A DNA stretch of 64,000 nucleotides from Mytilisepta virgata (taxonomy: Eukaryota > Mollusca > Bivalvia > Mytilida > Mytilidae), in the NCBI GenBank assembly GCA_028015205.1, contig CM051521.1:68494314-68558313 (forward strand). Direction: 5' to 3'. The position numbers and the translations under genes were made by a program. The notes below the pieces were generated by a model. That model did no database searches. It saw nothing but the letters and a program-made list of their open reading frames with translations, and was not told the DNA's origin. Positions 46,441-58,061 of this stretch are shown one piece after another; within the stretch, counting starts at the first letter, position 1; each line of letters starts with the position of its first letter.

Positions 46441-48517
46441 TACCTCCCCGGCTGATTGTCTGACGGCGTAGTCGTTATGACGTTGCATGACTACGGAGGG
46501 GCAATTGCGTCGCTCCAAGGTAATAAGGGTGTGTTCAGATTTACAGTTATTGCGCAACGTAAAACTTTTTCGAATCGTTTCAAAACGCATCGTGCGTTCA
46601 CGCGTCTCTTCATTTTAGCTAAAACCAATTCGAAAAGCATTATTTAGTCGTGTAAAGGCATATTTAGACTAATTAGTTTCAGAATCACAAGTACGTGTTG
46701 TTATTTTGTACTGTTAATAATATGCAGGTATAGTTTAAATTTTAGGTATTTTTATAAAGTACAGTGTACTACCTCCGTGGTATTATCACGCCTTAAGCCA
46801 CATTTTTTCACATTAAGGTCACAGATACACTGTTATAGCTTTACTAAACATCTCAACTCCTTAGATATGTTAGAACTAAGTAAATAACCCGTGTGACGTC
46901 AAGTTGCGCATCTAATGTCATTTCTACTTTGATGGAGAAATCAAAAATATCCAGATGCCACTCTTCATTGTCCTTTAAAAAAATATTGATATCTTTATTT
47001 TTTATTAAATGTATTTGAAATTTCTCTGTACATTCATTTTTTTTAATTTTTTTTTCATTTTGGTTACAAAATTGATTTTTAGTTCTTTGGATTTTATGGT
47101 AAATATAGGTGCGAGAGAGCAAAAAGTAAAAAAAAAATCTGGCGGACTAGTTTTTTTTCAAGCGAATATCAAACCTAAGTGCGACCCAATTTTTAATTAA
47201 ATATTGTAAAAAATGGAAAAAAATAAAATTTTGACAAAATTTTAGGAGCGGGCGAAAATTGTTTCCTTTTAATTTGTTGAAAAATGAAAAATAAGAGGCG
47301 ATTTTTTTTATTTCTAGATGAAGCGGCAAAAAAAATGTAGCGGCGAAATCCAAAGACCTATAAATCAATTTGGTTTTGGCCTAATTTGTTAGGGATTTAA
47401 CGGGAATATTTCAGTGAAAATAAGACATTATCAGCTCCCACTGTTTGAAAAATGTTTCCATGCGTGAGTTATCCTTACGGATCTTTACACTCCTGCTTAT
47501 CTCTCGCATGCAAGAAATACCCTCTAAATTTAACGCACTTTGAAATAAAAAATGGTGTTTTCAAATTTCGTGGAGTTGGTCCACTTGACACAGTTTGATC
47601 TTATTAAAATTTTGTTAAGCTTCACCAAAGTTTAATGCACTTTGAATTTGGAAAATATAAGTAATAAGTAGTAACTCGACAAAATATATCAAAGATATGT
47701 ATTTCTTATATACATTGTATCTACATTCCATATAACGGGGTGGAAAAAAGAAAACTGTAGGTTTTAAAAGTAAGAAACCTTTGAATGCTTAATATTTTAC
47801 GGGATTATAAGGATACAGTGGCAATACAAATCATCCATCGACAACATGAAAATCGAACACCGTCATTCAACAAATAATAGATAAAATCTGCCACTCCTTA
47901 AAGGAAATAAAACAAAATATAAATAAATAAATAAAAAAGTAACTTAATACATAAATAAAAATAAAGAAAATAATAAAAACATTAAAATGAAAAAATGTAT
48001 ATCAGAAAGGAAAAGATTTGCTGTACGCCCTGTGATTATTATCTGCAATACATAAACGTTATCGAACGCCGGACGTCATGACGTTGCCCGAAAAATCACC
48101 AAAATCACTACCATGATGTTATCTTCAGCAGCAGATACCACGAAATCGAGCATGGGGACCCCCAAATATTTTTATATCATGTGATGTCATTTGTGGCTGT
48201 TTTTGCAATTTGATCTACAGTTACATTCTTTTACGCTATGAAGGCCAAGGCAATTAAAAACAAAGTCTATCCCGTTTTACGACTTTCCAGCGTGCGCTCG
48301 GATCCACAAATTTTGTACATTGAATTGAAGAATGAGTATCCCTACAAAATGAGCATCGTTTTACATCTGGTGCTAGAAAAGAATACCTCTGTATCTGTGT
48401 CGGATTTCTATTTGAAATATACTTGTTACGGGGTTTTGTATTTGCATGAAAAGCTGCTGTTGAGGGTATACTTTCAACATAATCATCAGATTTCCGGTCT
48501 CAAGAATGTTTAAATCC
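46441..48517. other. No recognisable gene; AT-rich
   Basis: Only frames under 92 codons; the longest (48238-48513, plus) starts MKAKAIKNKVYPVLRLSSVR and matches nothing I know. Homopolymer A and T runs are frequent around 46970-47350 and 47880-48000. The stretch near 46530-46640 is rich in CG for this region and could be a transposon end, but I cannot show a partner. Confidence 0.45.
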
Positions 48518-48519
48518 TA

Positions 48520-48547
48520 TGGCAAGCCGTTTTACTATTTATTCTAA
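48520..48547 (+). repeat. Lone copy of the MITE end
   Basis: TGGCAAGCCGTTTTACTATT and the following TTATTCTAA match the first 28 bases of the MITE at 48780, preceded by TA. The rest of the element is absent. Confidence 0.8.
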
Positions 48548-48777
48548 TTGACAATAGTGAAATAGCAGCCATTTTCGATGCCGTGGAGGAAAAGAAGACA
48601 CTATTGAAACTTACATAAGAGGTCTTGAGTCGCTTGGACAAAGTCAGGATACATACGGGTCATTGCTTCTACCGGAAATATTAAACTACCTGCAGAAATT
48701 CGCAAAAATTTAGCACGCCAAAATGGTTCTACTGATTGGATTTTGAGTGATTTGGGTACTGCGATTTGTAAGGATTT
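48548..48777 (+). pseudogene. BEL/Pao-type gag fragment (DUF1759 region)
   Basis: From 48603 the plus strand reads IETYIRGLESLGQSQDTYGS then LLLPEIL. After a one-base frameshift it reads LPAEIRKNLARQNGSTDWIL then SDLGTAICKDF. This order is that of the DUF1759 region of BEL/Pao retrotransposon gag proteins. About 60 residues remain, bounded by the lone MITE end on the left and the MITE on the right. Dead fragment. Confidence 0.7.
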
Positions 48778-48779
48778 TA

Positions 48780-49259
48780 TGGCAAGCCTTTTTACTATTT
48801 ATTCTAACTTCAAGATATCTCATATTATATATAAGATATCTCATATGGTTTATAAGATATCTTATATAGTTTATAAGATATCTTATATACTTTATAAGAT
48901 ATCTTATATACTTTATAAGATATCTTATATAGTTTATAAGATATCTCATATAATTTATAAGATATCTCATATAATTTTCTTTATATACTTTATAAGATAT
49001 CTTATATAGTTTATAAGATATCTCTTATAATATATAAGATATCTCATATAATTTTCTTTATAAGATATCTTATAAACAATATAAGATATCTTATAAACTA
49101 TATAAGATATCTTATAAACTATATGAGATATCTTATAAAGTATATAAGATATCTTATATAAAAAATATTTATGAAAAAAACATATACATATTATATGAGA
49201 TATCTTATATATTATATGAGATATCTTGAAGTTAGAATAAATAGTAAAACGGCTTGCCA
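48780..49259. mobile_element. Near-palindromic MITE with internal 21-bp repeats
   Basis: TA (48778) is followed by TGGCAAGCC...CTTCAAGATATC, and the complement GATATCTTGAAG...GGCTTGCCA ends at 49259 before TA (49260). The interior is an array of 21-bp repeats based on the self-complementary core ATAAGATATCTTAT. The TA target and about 40-bp ends fit a Tc1/mariner-derived MITE. Because 21 is a multiple of 3, long frames reading YKISYI are open on both strands; they are not genes. Confidence 0.8.
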
Positions 49260-49261
49260 TA

Positions 49262-49662
49262 GTCCTGTATGGAATCAACAAAAATAAATTGGGTCAATAA
49301 ATAATTATAAAAATTATACATGCGTTCTATTATTAATCCTTGTGCTCTCGTTAACCTGAATTATTGTTTCTTTTATTCCATTAGGTACAGTGTACCTTTC
49401 TAAAATAAGAATGTACTGCACATTTCGCATATTTTTTTTTCCTTCATTTAATGAGAATTTATATTTAGACACAGGAAAGAGGTTAGATGGCTCATTACAA
49501 AGTTATTGCCAGCGTGCTAACAATCTTACGCGCAGAGTCAGCTAGATAAGCTAAAGCTAAAAAACAACCACAAACTAAAAAGTTAAAAATACCCAACGTT
49601 TCGATCAATATGGTCTTGATCACCAGCATGTAAAAAATAAAAATAAATATAAATTAAAAGGT
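49262..49662. other. No recognisable feature
   Basis: AT-rich, short frames only. CCAACGTTTCGATCAATATGG at 49591 resembles end regions of some retroelements but has no partner here. Confidence 0.4.
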
Positions 49663-49683
49663 CATTTGTGCCTAGCACAAATG
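49663..49683 (+). other. Terminal-type hairpin, variant stem
   Basis: CATTTGTGC-CTA-GCACAAATG followed by ATAAGGTCTTTCC. Two stem pairs differ from CAATTGTTC/GAACAATTG, and both changes are compensated on the other side. Confidence 0.7.
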
Positions 49684-50064
49684 ATAAGGTCTTTCCTTTC
49701 CACGTGTCCAGTTTTGCAATAAAGAGGCCCTGCCCCTTTATTTTTGGCAAGGGGCGTAACTCTTGGGAAATAAATGAAATAGACAAAAAAAAAGAGGCCC
49801 GTCCCGTCTTCAGTAAAGAGATATTGCTACTTCTATTTTCTCTTGAAATCATTTAAATTTTTAATGTATTGTTCCAAATAGTAATTGTCAAAAAAAAAAG
49901 AAGAAATAAATAAAAAATGAAGTAGCAATATCTCTTTTTCTGAAGGCGGAACGAGCCTTTTTTTTTGTTTATTTGTTTGTTTGTGTGTTTGTTTATTTGT
50001 TTATTAATTATTTTTTTTATTTGTAGGTAGCAAGTTTTCCATGGATTGCTGAATACAAGAAAGT

Positions 50065-50088
50065 GGGGGGGGGGGGGGGGGGGGGGGG
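50065..50088 (+). repeat. Poly-G run
   Basis: 24 G in a row, followed by TGGG. In the homologous place the 2.94-kb units have only GCTCCCCTAC, so this run arose here. Confidence 0.9.
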
Positions 50089-50180
50089 TGGGCATTGTAT
50101 TTTTATTTCTCTAGATACACAAGTGACAGTAAAAGTACATTTCTACTATAATGTTTACTTCTACTGATGACGTTGTGTAA

Positions 50181-50203
50181 GTCACGTGACGTCCATTTAT
50201 ATA
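50181..50203 (-). promoter_or_regulatory. Conserved TATA plus E-box/CRE block in the inverted copy
   Basis: GTCACGTGACGTC and TTTATATA are the complement of the block at 341-363, with the same spacing, in otherwise diverged surroundings. Confidence 0.35.
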
Positions 50204-50399
50204 TTTCTGGACTTTCTTTCTTTTCGAGAGGGAACGTCGTCGGGTGAACATGGCACAGGATAATGCAATTTGCCGTTTGATGTGGAAATTGTCATAAATA
50301 GAAAACGGAGTGTACGTGTACACATTTACTTATGTCAGAATGAAGATTCATGTAGAAATTTGATGTCACGATTTATTTATTTAGATTTCCGGTGCCATT

Positions 50400-50588
50400 T
50401 CAGCAGACGACATCTTCCGTGAATAAAGTACTGTTAATTTGACGCGGAATTTTGACATTCGGATGCAATAAATTGGTAAAATTTGGACGAATCTTGTGTT
50501 TTATGGCGGAAAATAGCTTTTTATTTAGCACTGCGCGAACGCTATTTTCAGGAAATTGGTTGGAGTGAGCGTCATAATTTTTTCTCAT
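50400..50588 (-). other. Small frame kept in the inverted copy
   Basis: Reads MRKNYDAHSNQFPENSVRAV and continues in frame with the repeat-unit frame at 2885 after losing two codons; it diverges at its end (TEDVVC). See the entry at 2885. Confidence 0.15.
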
Positions 50589-51450
50589 TAACAAAGCCCT
50601 GGATATCCCCTAGCTGTCTACATGTACTTTATATGCATTTACAAGTAAATACAGTAAAACCGATGTAAATTCAGTCATATCGAAAAAAAAGGGGGGGGGG
50701 GGCTGTATTTACACATTAAAAGGTCATTTGTGCTAAAATTTGAGGTAATTCTAGAAGTACTATAAAATACCAAAATGCTACATCAAACACAAATATGAAA
50801 TACTGCCAAAACAATTTTGCGCCAAGAAAAAATGGGTTTTTTCAAATTTTTCAATCTTTAAATTTTTTTCATTTTTTTTTCATTTTTTGTCTCACGAAAA
50901 TGGAAAATAACATATTTTAAATGATTCCTGCTAAAAAATAATATATTTTTGAACAAATTCCATGTATTACACTTCAAATATGAAAATAACCATTTTCCAG
51001 AACATGACCTTGACCTTTGACCTTGACACCATTTTGAAGGTAACTTGTCCCTGGTGTCAAAACAAAAGACCCCATGCCTCTATCTTGTAACATTATTAAG
51101 TTATTAGCCAAAAACCGTAAATTTAAGCTTTCAAAGGACAATAACGCATAGAAGATGACGTCATACGACTTGACTTAAGGAAAACTACGCATTGTCTCGA
51201 TGTCCTCGACATTTTGCCCATTACATTTTATCAGCTATCTTCTATCGTTTCAGAGGAGATATCCTATTCCAAATATCTAAGCGACATCTTGCGAAACAAA
51301 AAAACAGCGAAGGAACAAAATTTGGCGGTGATAGCTTATGTCTGACTGATACTTGTTGCCAAATTTCATGTCAATATGCCTAAAAACTTTTCCGACAAAT
51401 TTAATTGAATTTTGGCAGGAGAAAGAATAATAATAATAATAATTAAAAAC

Positions 51451-51471
51451 CAATTGTTCAGAGAACAATTG
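51451..51471 (+). other. Terminal-type hairpin
   Basis: CAATTGTTC-AGA-GAACAATTG followed directly by AAGGTCTTTCCACC; preceded by a TAA repeat. Confidence 0.75.
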
Positions 51472-52139
51472 AAGGTCTTTCCACCTCAATTGCAGATTTG
51501 TTGATAACGAAAATGAGGTTTAAAATGTAATTGTTGGTTTTAGAGCATAGCTAAGCTTTCAGCGTTTGCAAAAATATAAAATACTTCCCGTATTACAAAT
51601 ATCACTTCTGGTTTGATATGATAGGTAATTTCACAATTGTTCAAAAAATATATGGACTGCTAGTTTGAATAACTAAGAAAAATGTTTATTTCTGGTAAAC
51701 TAAATGTTTGTGATGAATTATACTGTTTTGCACTATAAACATCAAAAACGTCATAAATGTGACCTTATAAATAGACTATTCTAGACGTTTTCATCGGCTG
51801 TAACATTGTCACGTTAATTAACATTCCAATATATTCAAACGTCTAAAAATGTCTACAGAAATAATAACGTTGCCAGAAATGACGTCATCAAAAGTAGTGC
51901 CTGAATTTCACGCTTTCAATAACTTTAATTGCTTTTAAAATCTGAAAAAAAACTTATAAAGTATGAAAAAATGCAAAATACGTAATATAGGTCATGACCT
52001 TGACCTTTGACCTTGTGACCTTTTTCAAGGTCATTGGTCGCTGAGGTCACTGCAGAAAGACCCCATGCCATTATTATGTACCATCGTCAAGTTATAAACG
52101 AAAAACCTTAAGTTTGAATGTTCTATGTGCAATTACTCC

Positions 52140-52870
52140 CAAAAGATGACGTCATACAACTTTAACTCAAATGTAACAAAGTTGCGCATCAATGTCCTAA
52201 ACATTTCCACCATTACATTTCCTTGGCTATCCACAACCATTTCAGAGGAGTAGTGATAACAAGCAAATGTCAAATAATAGAACTTGACCTTGTCCTTTGA
52301 CCTTGATGCCAATTTGAAGGTTATAAATCCATGATGTCAGAACAAAAGACCCCATGCCTTTATCATGTACCATTGTTGAGAAATAAACGAAAAACCAAAA
52401 ATTTAAAAGTTTTAAGGGCAATTACGCCTATAAAATGACGTCATAAACTTTTATGCAAATGTAACAAAGCTAGGTCTCAACGTCCTAAACATTTTGTCCA
52501 TTACATTTTATCAGCTATCTTTTACCGTTTCAGAGGAGTAGCGATAACAAGCAAAAGTCAAAATTTAGAACTTGACCTTGACCTTTGACCTTGATGCCAA
52601 TTTGAAGGTTATAAATCCTTGATGTTAGAACAAAAGACCCCACGCCTTTATCGTGTACCATTGTTGAGAAATAAACGAAAAACCGAAAATTTAAACGTTT
52701 TAAGGGCAATTACGCCTATAAAATGACGTCATACAACTTTAATGCAAATGTAACAAAGCTAGGTCTCAACGTCCTAAACATTTTGTCCATTACATTTTAT
52801 CAGCTATCTTTTACCGTTTCAGAGGAGAAGCGATAACAAGCAAAAGTCAAAATTTAGAACTTGACCTTGA
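52140..52870 (-). repeat. 288-bp monomers in inverted orientation
   Basis: GGCAATTACGCCTATAAAATG recurs at 52418 and 52707 (289 bp apart), with TGACCTTGACCTTTGACCTTG-type clusters at about 52284, 52570 and 52860 and the CRE context alongside. Confidence 0.85.
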
Positions 52871-53302
52871 CCTTTGACCTTGACCTCATTTTACTTGTTA
52901 GGGGTCATGGACCCTAAATACAAAGTTGATATCTCAACTCTAAATAACAATTTGTATGATACACCAAAAGTGAAAGTCTTTTGAAGGGAAATAACTCTCA
53001 TATGGAGTCTCCGGATAGCTTCGGTCAAAATTTATCAAATCATCCTGAGGATATAACGAGCAATTTGGTCAAATAAATTAGTCGGTTTCTTATGCGGTTG
53101 CGACGTATAAGTAATAACAAGAGAAACAGTGTTTGGGGAGGTAACTCTTACATGGAAAAGTTTTTGGTTACGCGGTGTCAGTTTCAAAAGCGTATTAACT
53201 GTTCGATATCATATACCATATGTCTAAGCGACATCTTGTGAAACAAAAAAACAGAGAAGGAAATAAAATTAGGCGGAAGAAAAAAAATAATAACTAGAAA
53301 GA

Positions 53303-53323
53303 CAATTGTTCAGAGAACAATTG
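53303..53323 (+). other. Terminal-type hairpin
   Basis: CAATTGTTC-AGA-GAACAATTG then CAAGGTCTTTCC, preceded by GGCGGAAGAAAAAAAATAAT and AACTAGAAAGA. Marks the boundary to the 114-bp family. Confidence 0.75.
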
Positions 53324-54871
53324 CAAGGTCTTTCCTTAGTCAAATTGACCTTTTAATCTTAAGTTGCTAAGGATATTAGTCAAAATATAGGACTCTGTCC
53401 CAATGACCTTGACCCTTGACCTTCTATTTTGACCTTTACGGCTCTATAATAGAGTCCTGAGCATAAATATATATGGTTGCTAGGTACTTTTACATCAGTT
53501 GCTAAGGACTTTTTCAATGACCTTGACCCTTGACCTTCCATGTTGACCTCTATGGCTCTATAATATGATCCTGAACATAAATATATATGGTTGCTAGGTA
53601 CTTTTCCATCAGTTACTAAGGACTTTTTCGATGACCTTGACCCTTGACCTTCCATGTTGACCTCTATGGCTCTATAATATGATCCAGAACATAAATATAT
53701 ATGGTTGCTAGGTACTTTTCCATCGGTTGCTAAGGACATTTTCAATGACCTTGATCCTTGACCTTCAATTTTCACCTCTATAGTTCTATAATAGGGTCCT
53801 GACCATAAATATATATGGTTGCTAGGTACTTTTCCGTCGGTTGCTAAGGGCTTTTTTGATGACCTTGATATCTGACTTTTGACCTTGGTACTAAAATGTA
53901 GATCTTTTGAAACTGATCTTTTTTTGTATTAACATTTTCTTCATATCTATAATGGTTTTCGAGATAATGGATAAACAAACATGCCTCAAGGGCAGTAACT
54001 CATATAAGGAGTCATCGTACAACTTCAGACCCAATGAGACAAACTTAGATCTTGACAATATAAACATTTTCTCCAATATATTTTATCAGCTATTTGTTAC
54101 GGTTTCTGAGTTATTCTCATAACAAGGTATAAGGTCAAAGTTCAAGTACGACCTTGACCTTTGACCTTGGGGTCATTTTGAAGAATAAGACATTTGATGA
54201 CTATTGGTAAAAGTCTCAAGTCTCTACGACTAACAGTTTATGAGTTTTGACCATGTACGCGTTTCGTCAAATATTCAAGAGCCAGTAACTCCTATAAGGA
54301 GTCGATAAACCAAGTTGAGCGAAACACGACAAAGTTGCGTCTTGCAAAGATGAACATTTTTGCCGACATATTTCATCAGCTATCTTTTACGGTTTATGAG
54401 TTATTTCCATAACAAGGTATAAGGTCAAAGGTCAAGTGTGACCTTGACCTTTGACCTTGGGATCATTTTGTAGAATAAGACATCTGATGACTAATGGTGA
54501 AAGTCCCAAGTCTCTACGACTAACGGTTTATGAGTTTTGACCATGCACGCGCTCCGTCAAATATTCAAGGGCCAGTAACTCCCATAAGGAGTCGATAAAC
54601 CAAGTTGATTGAAATCTGGCAAACTTGCATCTTGCGAAGATGAACATTTTTCCTAATATATTTGATCAGCTATTTGTTACGGTTCCTGAGTTATTTCGAT
54701 AACAATGGTTTACGGTATTTGGGCAGATAACTCTGTATGGAAAAGAGTTCGGCTTCGCGGTGTCAATCCTGAATCCGGTTTATCATTCCGAACCAACTGG
54801 TGAAATATCATTTCGATATGTCGCGAAATGAAGAAAATTCTTGACATCGAAGTTGGCGGAAAAGAAGAAAA
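53324..54871 (+). repeat. Block B1: 114-bp array plus downstream body, hairpin lost
   Basis: Starts with four 114-bp repeats (about 53400-53845). Then come two related ~290-bp segments with GGTATAAGGTCAAAG (54126 and 54416) and GGGCCAGTAACTCC, then GGGCAGATAACTCTG and a GGCGGAAAAGAAGAAAAACTAG end that runs straight into the next block at 54872 without a hairpin. AGGTCA clusters read on the minus strand in the 114-bp repeats and on both strands in the body. Confidence 0.85.
53400..53845 (-). repeat. 114-bp tandem repeat, four copies
   Basis: Each copy has TATATATGGTTGCTAGGTAC, ACTAAGGACTTTTTC-like sequence and a TGACCTTGACCCTTGACCTT cluster. The period of 38 codons leaves one minus-strand frame open. 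Confidence 0.9.
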
Positions 54872-56168
54872 ACTAGGTACTTTTCCATCAGTTACTAAGG
54901 ACTTTTTGGATGACCTTGACCCTTGACCTTCCATTTTGACCTCTATGGCTCTATAATATGATCCTGAACATAAATATATATGGTTGCTAGGTGTTTTTCC
55001 ATCGGTTGCTAAGGACTTTTTCAATGACCTTGATCCTTGACCTTCAATTTTCACCTCTATAGTTCTATAATAGGGTCCTGACCATAAATATATATGGTTG
55101 CTAGGTACTTTTCCGTCGGTTGCTAAGGGCTTTTTTGATGACCTTGACATCTGACTTTTGACCTTGGTACTAAAATGTAGATCTTTTGAAACTGATCTTT
55201 TTTTGTATTAACATTTCTTTCATATCTATAATGGTTTTCGAGATAATGGATAAACAAACATGCCTCAAGGGCAGTAACTCATATAAGGAGTCATCGTACA
55301 ACTTCAGACCCATGAGACAAACTTAGATCTTGACAATATAAACATTTCCTCCAATATATTTCATCAGCTATTTGTTACGGTTTCTGAGTTATTCTCATAA
55401 CAAGGTATAAGGTCAAAGGTCAAGTGCGACCTTGACCTTTCACCTTGGGGTCATTTTGAAGAATAAGATATTTGATGACTATTGGTGAAAGTCTCAAGTC
55501 TCTACGACTAACAGTTTATGAGTTTTGACCATGTACGCGTTTCGTCAAATATTCAAGGGCCAGTAACTCCTATAAGGAGTCGATAAACCAAATTGAGCGA
55601 AACACAACAAAGTTGCGTCTTGCAAAGATGAACATTTTTGCCAACATATTTCATCAGCTATCTTTTACCGTTTATGAGTTATTTCCATAACAAGGTATAA
55701 GGTCAAAGGTCAAGTGTGACCTTGACCTTTGACCTTGGGGTCATTTTGTAGAATAAGACATCTGATGACTAATGGTGAAAGTCCCAAGTCTCTACGACTA
55801 ACGGTTTATGAGTTTTGACCATGCACGCGCTCGGTCAAATATTCAAGGGCCAGTAACTCCCATAAGGAGTCGATAAACCAAGTTGATTGAAATCTGGCAA
55901 AGTTGCGTCTTGCGAAGGTGAACATTTTTCCTAATATATTTGATCAGCTATTTGTTACGGTTCCTGAGTTATTTTGATAACAATGGTTTACGGTATTTGG
56001 GCAGATAACTCTGTATGGAACAGAGTTCGGCTTCGCGGTGTCAATCGTGAATCCGGTTTATCATTCCGAACCAACTGGTGAAATATCATTTCGATATGTC
56101 GCGAAATGAAGAAAATTCTTGACATCGAAGTTGGCGGAAAAGAAGAAAAATAATAATAACTAGAAATA
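54872..56168 (+). repeat. Block B2, fused to B1
   Basis: Begins inside a 114-bp repeat (GGTACTTTTCCATCAG), has about two and a half copies to 55140, then the same body as B1 with few differences, ending GGCGGAAAAGAAGAAAAATA before the hairpin at 56169. The B1/B2 joint at ACTAGGTAC looks like recombination on the short shared CTAG. Confidence 0.85.
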
Positions 56169-56189
56169 CAATTGTTCAGAGAACAATTG
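56169..56189 (+). other. Terminal-type hairpin
   Basis: CAATTGTTC-AGA-GAACAATTG then CAAGGTCTTTCCC. Confidence 0.75.
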
Positions 56190-58040
56190 CAAGGTCTTTC
56201 CCGTATCAAATTGGTATTAAGGTTATTAAGAATGACTGTTGACCTTCTATTTTGACTTCCATAGTCAAAATATAGGACTCTGTCACAATGGCCTTGACCT
56301 TTGACCTTCGATTTTGACCTCTACAGCTCTAAAATAGGTCCCTGAACATAAATATATATGGTTGCTAGGTACTTTTACATCAGTTGCTAAGGACTTTTTC
56401 AATGACCTTGACCAATGTCCTTCCATTTTGACCTCTATGGCTATATAATAGGGTCCTGAGCATAAATATATATGGTTGCTAGGTACTTTTCCATCAGTTG
56501 CTAAGGACTTTTTCGATGACCTTGACCCTTGGCCTTCCATTTTGACCTCTACGGCTCTATAATATGATCCTGAGCATAAATATATATGGTTGCTAGGTAC
56601 TTTTCCATTGGTTGGTAAGGATTTTTTCGATGACCTTGACCCTTGACCTTCCATTTTGACCTCTATGGTTCTATAATATGATTCTGAGCATAAATATATC
56701 TGGTTGCTAGGTACTTTTCCATCAGTTGCTAAGGGCTTTTTCGATGACCTTGACCCCAGACCTTCCATTTTGACCTCTATGGCTCTATAATATGATCCTG
56801 AGCATAAATATATATGGTTGCTAGGTACTTTTCCATCAGTTGCTAAGGACTTTTTCGATGACTTTGACCCCTGACCTTCCATTTTGACCTCTATGGCTCT
56901 ATAATATGATCCTGAGCATAAATATATATGGTTGCTAGGTACTTTTCCATCAGTTGCTAAGGACTTTTTCGATGACCTTGACCCCTGACCTTCCATTTTG
57001 ACCTCTATGGTTCTATAATATGATCCTGAGCATAAATATATATGGTTGCTAGGTACTTTTCCATCAGTTGCTAAGGACTTTTTCGATGACCTTGACCCCT
57101 GACCTTCCATTTTGACCTCTATGGCTCTATAATATGATCATGAGCATAAATATATATGGTTGCTAGGTACTTTTCCATCGGTTGCTAAGGACTTTTTCGA
57201 TGACCTTGACCCGTGACCTTCCATTTTGACCTCTATGGCTCTATAATATGATCCTGAGCATAAATATATATGGTTGCTAGGTACTTTTCCATCAGTTGCT
57301 AAGGGCTTTTTCGATGACCTTGATATCTGACTTTTGACCTTGGTACTAAAATGTAGATCTTTTGAAACTGATCTTTTTTTGTATTAACATTTTCCTCATA
57401 TCTATAATGGTTTTCGAGATATAGCAAAAAACAAACATGCGTCAAGGGCAGTAACTCCTATAAGGAGTCATCGTAGAACTTCAGTTCCAATGGGACAAAT
57501 TTAGATCTTGACAAGATAAACATTTTTCCCAATACATTTCATCAGCTATCTCTTGCGGTTTCTGAGCTATTTCGATAACAAGGTCTGTGGTCAAAGGTCA
57601 AGATCAAAATTGAGATTTGACCTTGACCCCTTTCAATAGCTTATTTGGTCCTATGACCAATAGTGAAAGTCCCATGCCTGTGCAAGTCATAGTTTTCGAG
57701 TAAAAATTTTTAGCGAAAACTGCTTTTCATTAAGGGGACATAACTCTTATTACGACATTCGAAATCCGTTCGGTTTTGTGTCATGAAGCATGCCTTCGAT
57801 AAACCGAACACTTTCCACCTTTCGGTTTGCATCTAAGTTTTACGGTTTCAGAGAAGAAGCGATAACAAGGTTTCGCTACACCGGGCAGATAACTCTGTAA
57901 CGACAAAGAGTTCGGCTTAGCAGGGTGTTTTTTGAAATCGGTGTTCGAATACGACACACCCCACCAAGTTTCGAAATGATATGTCACGAAATGCCAAAAA
58001 CGAATTTCTGGCGGAAGAAAAAAAATAATAACTAGTAAGA
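56190..58040 (+). repeat. Block B3 with a nine-copy 114-bp array
   Basis: Opens TATCAAATTGGTATTAAGG after the hairpin flank, carries the 114-bp array (about 56290-57310) and then a body that diverges from B1/B2 after 57580 (TCTGTGGTCAAAGGTCAAGAT). It ends CTGGCGGAAGAAAAAAAATA before the hairpin at 58041. Confidence 0.85.
56290..57310 (-). repeat. 114-bp tandem repeat, nine copies
   Basis: GGTTGCTAGGTAC recurs about every 112-118 bp. On the minus strand a 275-codon frame (57110-56283) repeats a 38-residue unit starting MEGQGSRSSKKSLATDGKVP. There is no signal, domain or non-repeat part, so I treat it as satellite, not a gene. Confidence 0.9.
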
Positions 58041-58061
58041 CATTTGTTCCGAGAACAAATG
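58041..58061 (+). other. Terminal-type hairpin, compensated variant
   Basis: CATTTGTTC-CGA-GAACAAATG then TAAGGTCTTTCC. The third stem pair is T-A where other copies have A-T. Confidence 0.75.

Larger units (their letters stand above)
49684..53302 (-). repeat. Inverted, diverged copy of the 2.94-kb unit with 288-bp monomers
   Basis: Segments of the unit appear in reverse complement and reverse order. 49915-50740 matches the poly-C, TATA and CA-rich part; 50740-51260 matches unit 2425-1900; 51450-52130 matches unit 1400-660; 52140-52870 matches 288-bp monomers; 52870-53302 matches unit 1870-1400. Several segments are deleted. Around 49800-49930 a fragment in direct orientation faces the inverted copy, making a local inverted repeat on AGAGATATTGCTACTTC. 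Confidence 0.85.

Noticed and set aside
46530..46640. Transposon end near GTGTTCAGATTTACAG
   Set aside because: No matching inverted copy or target duplication could be found in the window.
48238..48513. 91-codon frame as a host gene or exon
   Set aside because: No recognisable domain, no splice context and no related copy; left as unassigned sequence.
48710..49281. 86-104-codon frames reading YKISYI on both strands
   Set aside because: They are produced by a 21-bp self-complementary repeat whose length is a multiple of 3.
54485..54515. CTGATGACTAATGGTGAAAG as another hammerhead
   Set aside because: It has CTGATGA and GAAA, but the bases between them do not form stem II and there are no stems I and III.
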